From positions 1 to 64,000 of the forward strand of contig CASFOP010000002.1 of the NCBI GenBank assembly GCA_949296525.1: a stretch of DNA of 64,000 nucleotides, given 5' to 3'. Numbering within the stretch: position 1 is the first letter of the stretch; each line of letters starts with the position of its first letter. A program made the position numbers and the translations under genes. The stretch comes from an uncultured bacterium. Its GTDB lineage: Bacteria; Elusimicrobiota; Elusimicrobia; Elusimicrobiales; Elusimicrobiaceae. The notes under the pieces were generated by a model. It was not told where the DNA came from. It saw nothing but the letters and a program-made list of their open reading frames with translations, and ran no database searches. This document shows, one piece after another, positions 7,339 through 16,011 of this stretch.

Positions 7339-8385
7339 ATGACCTTACAGGAATTTAAAGAACTTTGCGCCCAAATTGAGCGCGAATATACTGACAAAAT
7401 CGCTTCCGCCTCCGCCCTGGAGGCCGTGGAAGAACTGCGTGTAGCCGCCCTGGGGCGCAAAGGCGCGCTGACCGAACTTTTGAAAAATCTGAAAGATTTT
7501 TCCATAGAAGACAAAAAGGCCGCCGGCCCGCTGGGCAATGCGTTAAAAGCCACACTGGCCCGCGCCCTGGAAGAAAAAACCGCCGCGCTGGCCGCGCAGG
7601 AACTCAACGAACAGTTAAACCGCGTGGATTTGGATTTAACCCTGCCCGCGCGCCCCGTTCCCTGCGGCAAGCAGCACCCGCTTTCCATTGCGCAGAAGCG
7701 CATGACGGACATTTTGTCCAAACTCGGCTTTACCTGGGCCGAAGGGCCGTGGGTGGAGGACGAAAAGCACAATTTTGACATGCTCAATATCCCCAAACAC
7801 CACCCCGCGCGCGACGCGCAGGATACCTTTTTTGCCCAAACCGGCAGTCCGCTGTCCATGGTGCTGCGCACACATACGTCCAACGTACAAAGCCGCTTTA
7901 TGGAAAAACACCAGCCGCCGCTGCGCATTATGGCCCCGGGCCGCGTGTTCCGCAATGACAGCCTGGACGCCACGCACAGCCCTGTTTTTCATCAGATTGA
8001 AGGGCTGTATGTGGACAAAAACGTCAGCATGGCCGATTTAAAACGCGATTTGTCCGCCTTTATGAAAGGGCTGCTGGGAGATAAGACGGAAATCCGCTTC
8101 CGCCCGTCCTTTTTCCCGTTTACCGAACCCAGCGCGGAAGTGGACGTCAAATGCGTATTCTGCGCCGGCAAGGGCTGCCACATCTGCAAGGGCAGCGGCT
8201 GGATAGAAATGCTCGGCTCGGGCGTGGTGCACCCCAATGTGCTGAAAAACTGCGGCATTGACCCCGAAAAATACAGCGGTTACGCTTTTGGCATGGGAGT
8301 GGAACGCCTGGCCATGATGATGATGAACATCAACGACATCCGCGCTTTCTATGAAAACGATTTGCGCCTGTTAAACCAATTTTAA
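7339..8385 (+). CDS. pheS: Phenylalanyl-tRNA synthetase alpha subunit
   Basis: Catalytic subunit of the alpha2beta2 enzyme that charges tRNA-Phe. 348 residues: an N-terminal coiled-coil (about 1-90) that binds tRNA, then the class II core. Motif 2 appears as IMAPGRVFRND, motif 3 as GMGVERLAMM near the C-terminus. The CVFCAGKGCHICKGSGW segment with four Cys is common in bacterial PheS. First gene of an eight-gene operon; pheT starts 9 bases after its stop. Confidence 0.97.
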   Translation: MTLQEFKELCAQIEREYTDKIASASALEAVEELRVAALGRKGALTELLKNLKDFSIEDKKAAGPLGNALKATLARALEEKTAALAAQELNEQLNRVDLDLTLPARPVPCGKQHPLSIAQKRMTDILSKLGFTWAEGPWVEDEKHNFDMLNIPKHHPARDAQDTFFAQTGSPLSMVLRTHTSNVQSRFMEKHQPPLRIMAPGRVFRNDSLDATHSPVFHQIEGLYVDKNVSMADLKRDLSAFMKGLLGDKTEIRFRPSFFPFTEPSAEVDVKCVFCAGKGCHICKGSGWIEMLGSGVVHPNVLKNCGIDPEKYSGYAFGMGVERLAMMMMNINDIRAFYENDLRLLNQF

Positions 8386-8394
8386 GGAAGAAAT

Positions 8395-10779
8395 ATGAAG
8401 ATATTGTACAGCTGGCTGAAAGATTTCATTGACCTGGACGATACGCCCGAAGAGCTGGCGCAGAAACTGACCTCGCTGGGCATAGAAGTGGCGTCCATAG
8501 AAAAAAAAGGCGCGGACTTTGAAGGCGTAAACGTCGCGCAAATTACCCATATTGAAGACCACCCCAATTCCGACCACCTGCATTTGGTGGATTTGGATTT
8601 GGGCGGCGGCAAAACCCAGCGCGTGGTATGCGGCGCGCCGAATGTGGCCGTGGGGCAGAAAGTCCCTCTGGCCCGCGTGGGCGCGCGGCTGGGCAAAACC
8701 GTACTGGGCCCCGCCAAAATACGCGGCGTAATCAGCGAAGGCATGATTTGCTCTTCCGACGAACTGGGCCTGACCAGCACCCGCGCACGCGGCATTTTGG
8801 TGCTGGACGAAAACATCCCGCTGGGCATGGACGTACGCACGCTCTACGGCAAATCGGACGCTTTGTTTGACCTGGAAATTACGTCCAACCGCCCCGATTT
8901 GATGTCCCATTTGGGCGTGGCGCGCGAACTGTCGGCCCTGCTGAACAAACCCGTCAAATGGCCCGCGCCGAAAGAATACGCCGGCGAAGGAGAAAGCCTA
9001 AAGGTGGACATTCGCGCCCCGCAGGGCTGCCAGCGTTATACGGGCCGCATCATACGCGGCGTAAAAAATGCGCCGTCCCCCGAACTGATACAGGAACGTC
9101 TGTCGGCCATGGGCTTAAACCCCAAAAACGCACTGGTGGACGTGACCAACTATGTGATGTTTGAGCTGGGCCAGCCGCTGCACGCGTTTGACAGAAACGA
9201 AATTGGCGGCGATACCATTGTGGTGCGCTGGGCCGAAAAAGGCGAAAAATTTACCCTCCTGGACGGACGCGAACTGACGCTGGACGAAAACGCGCTGATG
9301 ATCGGCGATGATAAAAAAGCCACCGCGCTGGCGGGCGTCATGGGCGGGTTAAATTCCGGCATTAAAGACGACACCACGGACATTTTTATTGAGTCGGCTT
9401 ATTTTGACGCACCGACCACCAACAAAACTTCCAAAACCTACGCCGTATCTTCCGACTCGTCCCAGCGCTTTGAACGCGGCACGGATATCGGCATGACGGA
9501 GCTGGCTTTAAAACGCGCCACGGAGCTGTTTGTGGACGCCTGCGGCGGCACGCCGTCCAAAATATGCGACGTATATCCACAGCCGCATGAAAACCCCGTC
9601 GTCCGTTTTACTCCCGCACAGATTAACGGCATCCTGGGGGCGGATATTCCCGAGGACAAACTCAAAGACATTTTTTCGCGCCTGGCGCTGAAATTTGATG
9701 TTTCCGGCAAAGAATGGACTTTTCAAGCGCCCACACACCGGCGCGACCTGAACCACCGCTGGGATTTGGCCGAAGAAGCTGCACGCTTTGCAGGCTTTGA
9801 CTGCATTCCGGCCGGGGAAAGCCGCGCGTTTGTACAGTTTAATGACAATCCCAAAGGCGTGGACTTGCTGGAACTGTTCAGCGAAAAGTTGGCCGGACTG
9901 GGCTTTTACGAATGTAAAAATATTGATTTTTTGGGTGAAAAAGAACTCAAAGATTTTGGCTTTGATCCCAAAAACGCCGTCAAAATCAAAAATGCCATGG
10001 CTAAAGGCTGGGACTATATGCGCCCCACCCTGCTGCCTGCGCTGCTGAAAAACATCGCCTTTAACCAAAGCCGCGGCAACCGCGACCTGGCCCTGTTTGA
10101 AGCCACACGCACGTTTACCCTGATTAAAGACTTCCCCGCCGAAACTTACACCGTTTCCGGCGTATTGTGCGGGCATCTGACCCACCGGCCCTTCTTTAAA
10201 GCCAACGGGGAAAAGCCTGATTTCTATTTCTTAAAAGGCGTCATGCAAAGCCTGCTGGAAGGATTTGAAGGCGTGTCTTTTGCGCCGTCCGCTTCCGCAC
10301 CAGTGTATATGCACCCCAGAATTTGCATGGACATATTGGTCAACGGCAAAAAAGCCGGCGTGTTCGGCGCGGTGCATCCGCTGGCCCTGAAATCCTGCGA
10401 CGTAAAAGAAAACGAAGTCTGGGCGTTTGAACTGGCGTTAAAACCGCTGGAAAAAGGTTTTTCCGCCCAGCAGTTTAAACCTGCCTCGGCCGTGACGGCC
10501 TTCCCGCCGTCGCTGCGCGACCTGTCCGTCATGCTGGACAAAACCGTGCCTTACGCCGCCGTGGCGAACGTGCTGAAAAATACCCCGCTGCCGGTCAGCC
10601 TGCATTTTGATTTAATTGATTTGTACGAAGGGGACCGCCTGCCGCAGGGCAAAAAAAGCGTTACGTTTACGCTGGCTTTCTCCGCACCGGACCGCACCTT
10701 AAAGGACGCGGAAACGGACGCGGCTTTTAACGCGCTGCTGGAAAACCTGAAAGCCAAAACGGGGGCGGAGCTGAGATAA
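8395..10779 (+). CDS. pheT: Phenylalanyl-tRNA synthetase beta subunit
   Basis: 794 residues, normal for the bacterial beta subunit. Domains in order: B1 and the EMAP-type tRNA-binding OB fold (about 40-150), B3/B4 editing domain (about 205-400, with NYVMFELGQPLHAFD), B5, the catalytic-like core, and the C-terminal ferredoxin-like anticodon-binding domain beginning near TAFPPSLRDLSVMLD. AAGGAAG Shine-Dalgarno before ATG. The stop is one base from the next start. Confidence 0.97.
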   Translation: MKILYSWLKDFIDLDDTPEELAQKLTSLGIEVASIEKKGADFEGVNVAQITHIEDHPNSDHLHLVDLDLGGGKTQRVVCGAPNVAVGQKVPLARVGARLGKTVLGPAKIRGVISEGMICSSDELGLTSTRARGILVLDENIPLGMDVRTLYGKSDALFDLEITSNRPDLMSHLGVARELSALLNKPVKWPAPKEYAGEGESLKVDIRAPQGCQRYTGRIIRGVKNAPSPELIQERLSAMGLNPKNALVDVTNYVMFELGQPLHAFDRNEIGGDTIVVRWAEKGEKFTLLDGRELTLDENALMIGDDKKATALAGVMGGLNSGIKDDTTDIFIESAYFDAPTTNKTSKTYAVSSDSSQRFERGTDIGMTELALKRATELFVDACGGTPSKICDVYPQPHENPVVRFTPAQINGILGADIPEDKLKDIFSRLALKFDVSGKEWTFQAPTHRRDLNHRWDLAEEAARFAGFDCIPAGESRAFVQFNDNPKGVDLLELFSEKLAGLGFYECKNIDFLGEKELKDFGFDPKNAVKIKNAMAKGWDYMRPTLLPALLKNIAFNQSRGNRDLALFEATRTFTLIKDFPAETYTVSGVLCGHLTHRPFFKANGEKPDFYFLKGVMQSLLEGFEGVSFAPSASAPVYMHPRICMDILVNGKKAGVFGAVHPLALKSCDVKENEVWAFELALKPLEKGFSAQQFKPASAVTAFPPSLRDLSVMLDKTVPYAAVANVLKNTPLPVSLHFDLIDLYEGDRLPQGKKSVTFTLAFSAPDRTLKDAETDAAFNALLENLKAKTGAELR

Positions 10780-10780
10780 T

Positions 10781-11041
10781 ATGCAGGAGCAACTCAAGCA
10801 GCTGGAGCTTTTGGTGTCGCAGGCCGCCGCGCGTATTCAAACGCTGGAAGGCGAAACAGCCTCATTGCGCCAAAAACTGCGCCAACAGGAAGAAACCGTG
10901 GCGCGCCTGAAAGAGAGCGAAAGCGAACTCAAAGCCCTGCGCGAGTGGAAAAAAAGCACCGTCAGCACCCTGAAAAAACTGCAAACGCGCGTGGAGAAAG
11001 AAATTACGCGCGCACAGGAAAAAAGAAACGCTTTGCCGTAA
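10781..11041 (+). CDS. Small coiled-coil protein, ZapB-like position
   Basis: 86 residues, almost entirely heptad-repeat coiled coil with many Glu, Gln, Lys and Leu, no membrane segment. It sits between pheT and zapA with 1- and 9-base gaps. In other bacteria a short coiled-coil protein with this gene context may assist FtsZ-ring assembly, as ZapB does with ZapA; that is inferred from position and composition, not from a specific motif. GGAGC-type Shine-Dalgarno lies within the end of pheT. Confidence 0.7.
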   Translation: MQEQLKQLELLVSQAAARIQTLEGETASLRQKLRQQEETVARLKESESELKALREWKKSTVSTLKKLQTRVEKEITRAQEKRNALP

Positions 11042-11050
11042 AGGGAACCT

Positions 11051-11350
11051 ATGGCCAAAAATACCGTCAGCGTGGAAATAAAGCGCATTCCCATAGACGT
11101 GGAAATCAAAGACCTCGGCTATGTGGAAGTGGTGGATCTGGCGTCCAAAGTGGAACGCGAAATGATGCGCCTGCAGGAAGAAGAAGGCCTGATTGACACC
11201 TTAAAGCAGGCGCTGACCGTTGCGCTGGAATTTGCCGCCGAAGCCTATTTAAAAGGCCTGGCCGAAGGCGGCAAACAAAAAGAGGACCAGGCGCGCGTGG
11301 AGCAGCTGATTAACAAACTGCAGGGCGCGCTCCATACGCCGCTTAAATAA
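11051..11350 (+). CDS. zapA: Cell division protein ZapA
   Basis: 99 residues. The N-terminal half has the ZapA domain pattern (KNTVSVEIKRIPIDVEI, then LASKVEREM in a helix), the C-terminal half a helix for tetramer formation. ZapA crosslinks FtsZ protofilaments. Location directly after pheT is a recurrent context for zapA in Firmicutes and other phyla. The similarity is modest, so the call rests on both motif pattern and position. AAGGGAACCT precedes ATG. Confidence 0.75.
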   Translation: MAKNTVSVEIKRIPIDVEIKDLGYVEVVDLASKVEREMMRLQEEEGLIDTLKQALTVALEFAAEAYLKGLAEGGKQKEDQARVEQLINKLQGALHTPLK

Positions 11351-11351
11351 T

Positions 11352-12635
11352 ATGGCAGACGAAAACTTTATGCCGCTGGCCGCGCGCCAGGCACCCAAAA
11401 CCATAGAAGATTTTGCCGGGCAGCCGCATTTGCTGGGGCCGGGCAAAATGCTGCGCCGCCTGCTGGAAACGGATACGTTAAAATCCGCCGTTTTCTTCGG
11501 CCCCCCGGGCTGCGGCAAAACGGCCACCGCACGCTATGTGGCCAGCCGCACGCAGGCGCATGTGGTGGAGCTCAATGCCGCCGCGGCGGGCGTGGCGGAT
11601 TTAAAAAAAGTGCTTGCGGAAGCCAAAGAACGCATGCGCACGCCCACGTTTGAGGAGCGGCGCACGCTGGTTATTTTGGACGAAATCCACCACTTCAACA
11701 AAACCCAGCAGGACGTACTGCTGCCCAGCGTGGAACGCGGGGACATTATTTTAATCGGCATTACCACCGAAAATCCGTATTTTTACATCAACAACGCCCT
11801 GCTGTCGCGTTTTTCCGTTTTTGAATTTAAACCGCTGGCCGATGCGGACCTGCGCAAAATCCTGGCGCGCGCGGCACAAAAGGAAAACGTCAAACTCTCT
11901 GACGACGCCGCCCAGTATTTTATCACCCAGGCCAACGGCGACGGACGCAAGCTGTTAAACGCGCTGGAAATCGCCGTGCTGACCACGGAGCCGGACAAAG
12001 ACGGCATCAAACAGGTGGATTTGGCCATAGCGCAGGAGTGTATACAAAAACGCCATTTAAATTACGATAAAAAAGGCGACGAGCATTACGATATTATTTC
12101 CGCCTTTATCAAATCCATGCGCGGCTCCGACCCCGACGCGGCGGTTTACTGGCTGGCGCGCATGCTGGAAAGCGGCGAAGACCCGCGCTTTATTGCGCGG
12201 CGCATTCTCATCTGCGCTAGCGAAGATGTGGGCCTGGCCGAGCCGGCCGCACTGATGATCGCCCAGGCCGCTTTTAAAGCCGCCGAAGTGCTGGGTATGC
12301 CCGAGGTGCGCATTCCGCTGGCCCATGCGGCCATTTACGTGGCCTGCGCGCCCAAAAGCAATTCGGCCTATCTGGCCATAGACGCCGCCTTAAAAGAAGT
12401 GCGCGAGGGCAAACTGCGCCGCGTGCCGGACCATTTGCGCTCCGGCATGAAAAACGTAGGCTATAAGTACGCGCACGATTTTCCCAATCACTACGTCAAA
12501 CAGCAGTATATGCCCAGCCCCGTGCAGTTCTTTCATCCGACCAACCAGGGCAAAGAAGGCCCGCTGATTGAACGCTGGCGCAGGCTGCGCGGCGAAATCC
12601 CGCCGCAGGACCCCAAACCCAAAACGGACAAATAA
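11352..12635 (+). CDS. rarA: Replication-associated recombination protein RarA (MgsA)
   Basis: AAA+ clamp-loader-like ATPase acting at stalled forks. 427 residues. Walker A is GPPGCGKT at 50-57, Walker [11 protein letters not shown] near 104-113, sensor region [17 protein letters not shown], and the C-terminal tetramerisation domain includes [19 protein letters not shown] and the [25 protein letters not shown] block typical of RarA. One base separates it from zapA; xseA starts two bases after it. Confidence 0.95.
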   Translation: MADENFMPLAARQAPKTIEDFAGQPHLLGPGKMLRRLLETDTLKSAVFFGPPGCGKTATARYVASRTQAHVVELNAAAAGVADLKKVLAEAKERMRTPTFEERRTLVILDEIHHFNKTQQDVLLPSVERGDIILIGITTENPYFYINNALLSRFSVFEFKPLADADLRKILARAAQKENVKLSDDAAQYFITQANGDGRKLLNALEIAVLTTEPDKDGIKQVDLAIAQECIQKRHLNYDKKGDEHYDIISAFIKSMRGSDPDAAVYWLARMLESGEDPRFIARRILICASEDVGLAEPAALMIAQAAFKAAEVLGMPEVRIPLAHAAIYVACAPKSNSAYLAIDAALKEVREGKLRRVPDHLRSGMKNVGYKYAHDFPNHYVKQQYMPSPVQFFHPTNQGKEGPLIERWRRLRGEIPPQDPKPKTDK

Positions 12636-12637
12636 TT

Positions 12638-13843
12638 ATGGAACCGGAAGCCCCGTTCAGAGGACAGGTGTTTACCGTTACCGCCATCACGCTGGCTATT
12701 AAACAGATGATGGAGGGGGTGTTCCGCGGGGTATTTGTGGAAGGGGAAGTAGGCCAGCTGCGCGAGGCCGCCAGCGGGCACCTGTATTTTAATTTAAAGG
12801 ACCGCGACGCCCTGTTGGCCGCCGTAATGTTTAAATGGGACGCGCGCAAAAACGGCCTGGATCTGCAGGAAGGCATGCAGGTGCGCGTATTTGGCGATTT
12901 ATCCTGCTACGCCAAACAGGGCAAATACCAAATCGTCGTCAAAAATGTGGAAGCCCTGCATAAAGGCAATTTGTTTTTGGAATTTGAAAAACTCAAAAAG
13001 AAACTGGAAGCCGAAGGCCTGTTCGCGCCGGAGCATAAAAGGCCGATCCCTTCCTTCCCGCAGCGCATCGGCGTGGTTACATCCCCCACCGGCGCGGCCA
13101 TACGGGACATCCTGTCCGTCCTGCGCCGCCGCAGCCCCAACCTGGAAGTGGTGCTGGCCCCCGCTTTGGTACAAGGAGAGGAAGCCGCCGGACAAATCGC
13201 GCAGGCCATTGCCGATTTAAACCGCCTCAAACCCGCGCCGGACGTACTGCTGGTCGGGCGCGGCGGCGGCAGCATGGAAGATTTATGGGCGTTTAATGAG
13301 GAGCCCGTCGCACGTGCCATTTATGACAGCAAAATCCCCGTGATTTCCTGCGTAGGACATGAAGTGGATTTTACCATTGCCGACTTCGTAGCCGATCTGC
13401 GCGCCCCCACGCCGTCCGCCGCGGCTGAACTGGTGGTGCAGAACGCCGAAGGCGTCAGCGCACATATCGCCCAGCTGCAAAAGCGGCTTTTCCAGGCCGT
13501 CAGTTTATTTTATGAACGCGCCAAAGCGCGCGTGGAGCTGGCGGTAAACAGCCGTATTTTTAAATATCCCGAGCTGCTCACGCAGGAGAAGGAACAGCGC
13601 GTGGACGAACTGACGCTGAAACTGGAAGACGCGCTGGAAAAACAACTTTCCGCCGCCGAAAGCCGGCTGGAACTGCTGAGCCAAAAGCTGGCCGCCTTAA
13701 GCCCGTTTGCGGTGCTGGGGCGCGGTTACAGCATTACGCGCAATGCGCAGGGGCAGATTATTTCCCGCGTCGGGCAGACGAAAGAAAAAGAAATGATTTA
13801 TGTACAGGTCAAAGACGGCATGATACATGCGGAGGTCAAATGA
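12638..13843 (+). CDS. xseA: Exodeoxyribonuclease VII large subunit
   Basis: 401 residues. N-terminal OB fold (about 1-110, with GEVGQLREAASGHLYFNLKD), then the catalytic domain with IGVVTSPTGAAIRDIL, LLVGRGGGSMEDLWAFNEE and the conserved VGHEVDFTIADFVADLRAPTPSAAAE segment, followed by a coiled-coil C-terminus that binds XseB. Degrades single-stranded DNA from both ends. Its stop overlaps the xseB start by four bases. Confidence 0.96.
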   Translation: MEPEAPFRGQVFTVTAITLAIKQMMEGVFRGVFVEGEVGQLREAASGHLYFNLKDRDALLAAVMFKWDARKNGLDLQEGMQVRVFGDLSCYAKQGKYQIVVKNVEALHKGNLFLEFEKLKKKLEAEGLFAPEHKRPIPSFPQRIGVVTSPTGAAIRDILSVLRRRSPNLEVVLAPALVQGEEAAGQIAQAIADLNRLKPAPDVLLVGRGGGSMEDLWAFNEEPVARAIYDSKIPVISCVGHEVDFTIADFVADLRAPTPSAAAELVVQNAEGVSAHIAQLQKRLFQAVSLFYERAKARVELAVNSRIFKYPELLTQEKEQRVDELTLKLEDALEKQLSAAESRLELLSQKLAALSPFAVLGRGYSITRNAQGQIISRVGQTKEKEMIYVQVKDGMIHAEVK

Positions 13844-14091
13844 AAAACAATTTTGAAAGCAAATTAAACCGCCTGGAAGAAATCGTGTCCAAGCTGGAAG
13901 AAGAGCAAACGGATTTGGATGCGTCGGTAAAACTGTTTGAAGAAGGAATTGCGTTGTCTAAAGAAATGACGCAGAAATTGCAGGAAGTAAAATTTAAAGT
14001 TACCGCGTTAAAGAAAAAAGGCGCGGCCCTGCTGACCGAACCCTTTGACGCGACGGAAGGAAACGCCGATGAGGCCGACCATGCCGAATAA
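13840..14091 (+). CDS. xseB: Exodeoxyribonuclease VII small subunit
   Basis: 83 residues, helical. The family pattern is visible: F-KLNRLEEIVSKLEEEQTDLDASVKLFEEG-L. Forms the multi-subunit collar on XseA. ATGA overlap with xseA indicates translational coupling, and tlyA begins inside its 3' end (14069), so three genes are coupled in sequence. Confidence 0.95.
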   Translation: MKNNFESKLNRLEEIVSKLEEEQTDLDASVKLFEEGIALSKEMTQKLQEVKFKVTALKKKGAALLTEPFDATEGNADEADHAE

Positions 14092-14842
14092 AAAACTGCG
14101 TCTGGATATGGCGCTGGTGGAGCGGGGGATTTTCCCAAGCCGCACCCGCGCGCAGGCCTCCATTATGGCGGGCGAAGTGCTGGTCAACGGCCAAGCGGAT
14201 ACGCGCGCCGACCGCAGCATTTTGCCGGAAGACCTCATTTCCTTAAAAGAAAAATCCTGCCCGTATGTGTCGCGCGGCGGGCTGAAGCTGGCGCATGCGC
14301 TGAAAACGTGGGATATTTCCGTCAAAGACAAAACCTGCGTGGACATCGGCGTGGCGACGGGCGGATTTAGCGACTGCATGATACAGGCGGGAGCCAAAGA
14401 AGTATACGGCGTGGACGTGGGCAAAGGCCAGCTGGCCAGCGAAATGCTGCGCTACAAAAATTTTCATTTTAAGCCCGAAACCAATGCCCGCTATATGACG
14501 GCGGATTTGTTTGAGCAGGCCCCGCAGTTTGCCGCGGTGGATGTGTCTTTTATTTCCTTAAAGATGATTATGGAGCCGCTTTTTAAAGTAATGGCGGCGC
14601 AAAGCGAAATCGTTTTTTTAATTAAGCCGCAGTTTGAGCTGACCCCCAAACAGGTTCCGCACGGCATTGTGAAAACCGAAGAAAACCGCCAGGAGGCCAT
14701 ACGGCTGGTGCAGACGTTTTTTGAAGACAATTTAAAAGAAAAATACGGCGGCCAGTCCGTCGCGCTGACGGAAAGCCCCATTAAAGGCACACACGGCAAC
14801 ACCGAATATTTGTGGTATGTCAAACTAAACAAACCCGCTTAA
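14069..14842 (+). CDS. tlyA: TlyA-family 2'-O-methyltransferase (23S/16S rRNA type)
   Basis: 257 residues. An N-terminal S4 RNA-binding domain (LDMALVERGIFPSRTRAQASIMAGEVLVNG) is followed by an FtsJ-like SAM methyltransferase: VDIGVATGGFSDCMIQAGA (about 95-113) and the VDVSFISLKMI block, with Lys residues at the expected K-D-K-E positions. TlyA methylates rRNA cytidine ribose in mycobacteria; substrate here is inferred. ATG 14069 was chosen because GGAAGG lies 8 bases before it; a longer reading from 14045 is less likely. Last gene of the pheS operon; no clear terminator follows before the convergent pilin gene. Confidence 0.9.
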   Translation: MRPTMPNKKLRLDMALVERGIFPSRTRAQASIMAGEVLVNGQADTRADRSILPEDLISLKEKSCPYVSRGGLKLAHALKTWDISVKDKTCVDIGVATGGFSDCMIQAGAKEVYGVDVGKGQLASEMLRYKNFHFKPETNARYMTADLFEQAPQFAAVDVSFISLKMIMEPLFKVMAAQSEIVFLIKPQFELTPKQVPHGIVKTEENRQEAIRLVQTFFEDNLKEKYGGQSVALTESPIKGTHGNTEYLWYVKLNKPA

Positions 14843-14851
14843 AATCACACA

Positions 14852-15376
14852 TTACAGTATCCAAAACTCTCCCCTGAATTCCCAGTCCGCCTGATATCTC
14901 CCTATAGAACGGCAAGCTTCTATCCCCGCTTCAGTCTCGGACCAACAATAAAGCTGCCCTTGCGTCTGCGCTACGTCCCAATCCCAATTTTTCCGGTATC
15001 TGCCGCTGCCAAGTATCACATATTGAGGTTCTCCCCGTCGGGCTAGGGCAAAACGCCCATACGGCCACTGCCATGTTTGATCCCAATAGAAATCTTCCAC
15101 TTCCGGAATCTGAATATCCAGCACTTCCAATGAATTTGGATAGGCTCCATTAGCCATATAATATACTTCCGCTGCCTCCCGTACACTTTTGACTAAAGTA
15201 ACGGCTTGCATTGCGCGGGATTTTTCCACCGCTTTGGTATACTGCGGCAGGGCCACAGCCGCCAATATGCCGATAATCAGTACTACCACCAAAAGCTCAA
15301 TGAGCGTAAATCCGCTTAAAATGCCTTTAGTGGGGGTTTTGGCAGCCGGATACATTTTTTGATAAATTTTGCCCAT
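14852..15376 (-). CDS. Type IV pilin-like protein (PilE/prepilin family)
   Basis: 174 residues from ATG 15376. A 22-residue leader ends in Gly, then comes the prepilin peptidase site G/FTLIEL with Glu5, and the long hydrophobic helix [19 protein letters not shown], followed by [12 protein letters not shown]. The C-terminal part is Trp/Tyr-rich with two Cys that could form the pilin loop. Elusimicrobium is known for many such pilin-like genes. Lone gene, convergent with tlyA and away from pilus assembly genes; comEC is 3 kb away. Its promoter holds a T12 tract and its start codon lies in a palindrome (separate entries). ATG at codon 8 is an alternative start. Confidence 0.88.
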   Translation of the reverse strand: MGKIYQKMYPAAKTPTKGILSGFTLIELLVVVLIIGILAAVALPQYTKAVEKSRAMQAVTLVKSVREAAEVYYMANGAYPNSLEVLDIQIPEVEDFYWDQTWQWPYGRFALARRGEPQYVILGSGRYRKNWDWDVAQTQGQLYCWSETEAGIEACRSIGRYQADWEFRGEFWIL

Positions 15377-15390
15377 ACGCAAAATTTATC
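15361..15390. repeat. Palindrome across the pilin -10 and start codon
   Basis: GATAAATTTTGC at 15361-15372 and GCAAAATTTATC at 15379-15390 are perfect inverted repeats around six bases that contain the pilin ATG (15374-15376). It overlaps the proposed -10, so it could be a repressor site, or a hairpin presenting the start codon in the loop. Confidence 0.7.
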
Positions 15391-15410
15391 AAAAAAAAAA
15401 AACAATGCAA
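15383..15410 (-). promoter_or_regulatory. Pilin promoter with T12 in the spacer
   Basis: Minus strand: TTGCAT (15410-15405), spacer of 16 bases containing 12 consecutive T (15402-15391), then TAAATT (15388-15383), then 6 bases to ATG 15376. No Shine-Dalgarno is present. Length changes in the T run would alter -35/-10 spacing. Confidence 0.5.
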
Positions 15411-15495
15411 GCCCTTTTAAAAACGCCAGCCAAACAAAGGCTTCTCCAGCGGACAAATTTCCTTCTTTGACAAAAGCATAGTGTTAGCCGCAAAA

Positions 15496-15531
15496 TAAAA
15501 AACAGAGTGCAAAACCAACTGTTTTGCACTC
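15496..15531 (-). terminator. Terminator of the gatCA-Nudix operon
   Basis: GAGTGCAAAAC (15505-15515) pairs perfectly with GTTTTGCACTC (15521-15531); on the minus strand it is followed by TGTTTTTTATTTT. Confidence 0.85.
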
Positions 15532-15561
15532 CGTTTTGAAAAGCATAACGGCCGAAATGTT

Positions 15562-16011
15562 TTATTCTTTCTCTTCCGTTTCCGGCGCTTCCGCCGGCTC
15601 TATATGCAGCGAGGACATCAGCATATCCACCAGGCGTATGTCACTGGGGTACTGCACCAGCTCGCGCGCTTTCTGCAAAGACACCCAGCGTATGGAAATA
15701 ATTTCCGATGCGTCATGTTTGCCAATGCGCCCCAGCTTTTTCATCAAATACCACTGCACCATTTTTTTGACGTAATTGCCCTGAAACGTAAAAGCGTATT
15801 TAACGCGTATCATCGGCCGTACGATAACGGCTTTATAACCCGTTTCCTCCAGCACTTCGCGCAGCGCGGCCTGGCGGGGCGTTTCTCCGGCCTCAATATG
15901 GCCTTTGGGAAACGTCCAGATTTTTTTGCCTTTCATGTTTTTGACCTGGACAAGCAACACTTTGCGCCCGTCCAGTATCACACCGCCGCACGAAAATTCG
16001 GAAACAATCAT
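15562..16011 (-). CDS. Nudix hydrolase
   Basis: 149 residues with a complete Nudix box GHIEAGETPRQAALREVLEETGY (about 37-59), which binds the metal and cleaves nucleoside diphosphate linked compounds. Upstream WTFPKG is typical of the MutT/diadenosine polyphosphate hydrolase group, but substrate cannot be told. The C-terminus is an acidic tail. The start overlaps the gatA stop by four bases, so it is the third gene of the gatC-gatA operon; this link to amidotransferase genes has no obvious functional reason. Confidence 0.9.
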   Translation of the reverse strand: MIVSEFSCGGVILDGRKVLLVQVKNMKGKKIWTFPKGHIEAGETPRQAALREVLEETGYKAVIVRPMIRVKYAFTFQGNYVKKMVQWYLMKKLGRIGKHDASEIISIRWVSLQKARELVQYPSDIRLVDMLMSSLHIEPAEAPETEEKE

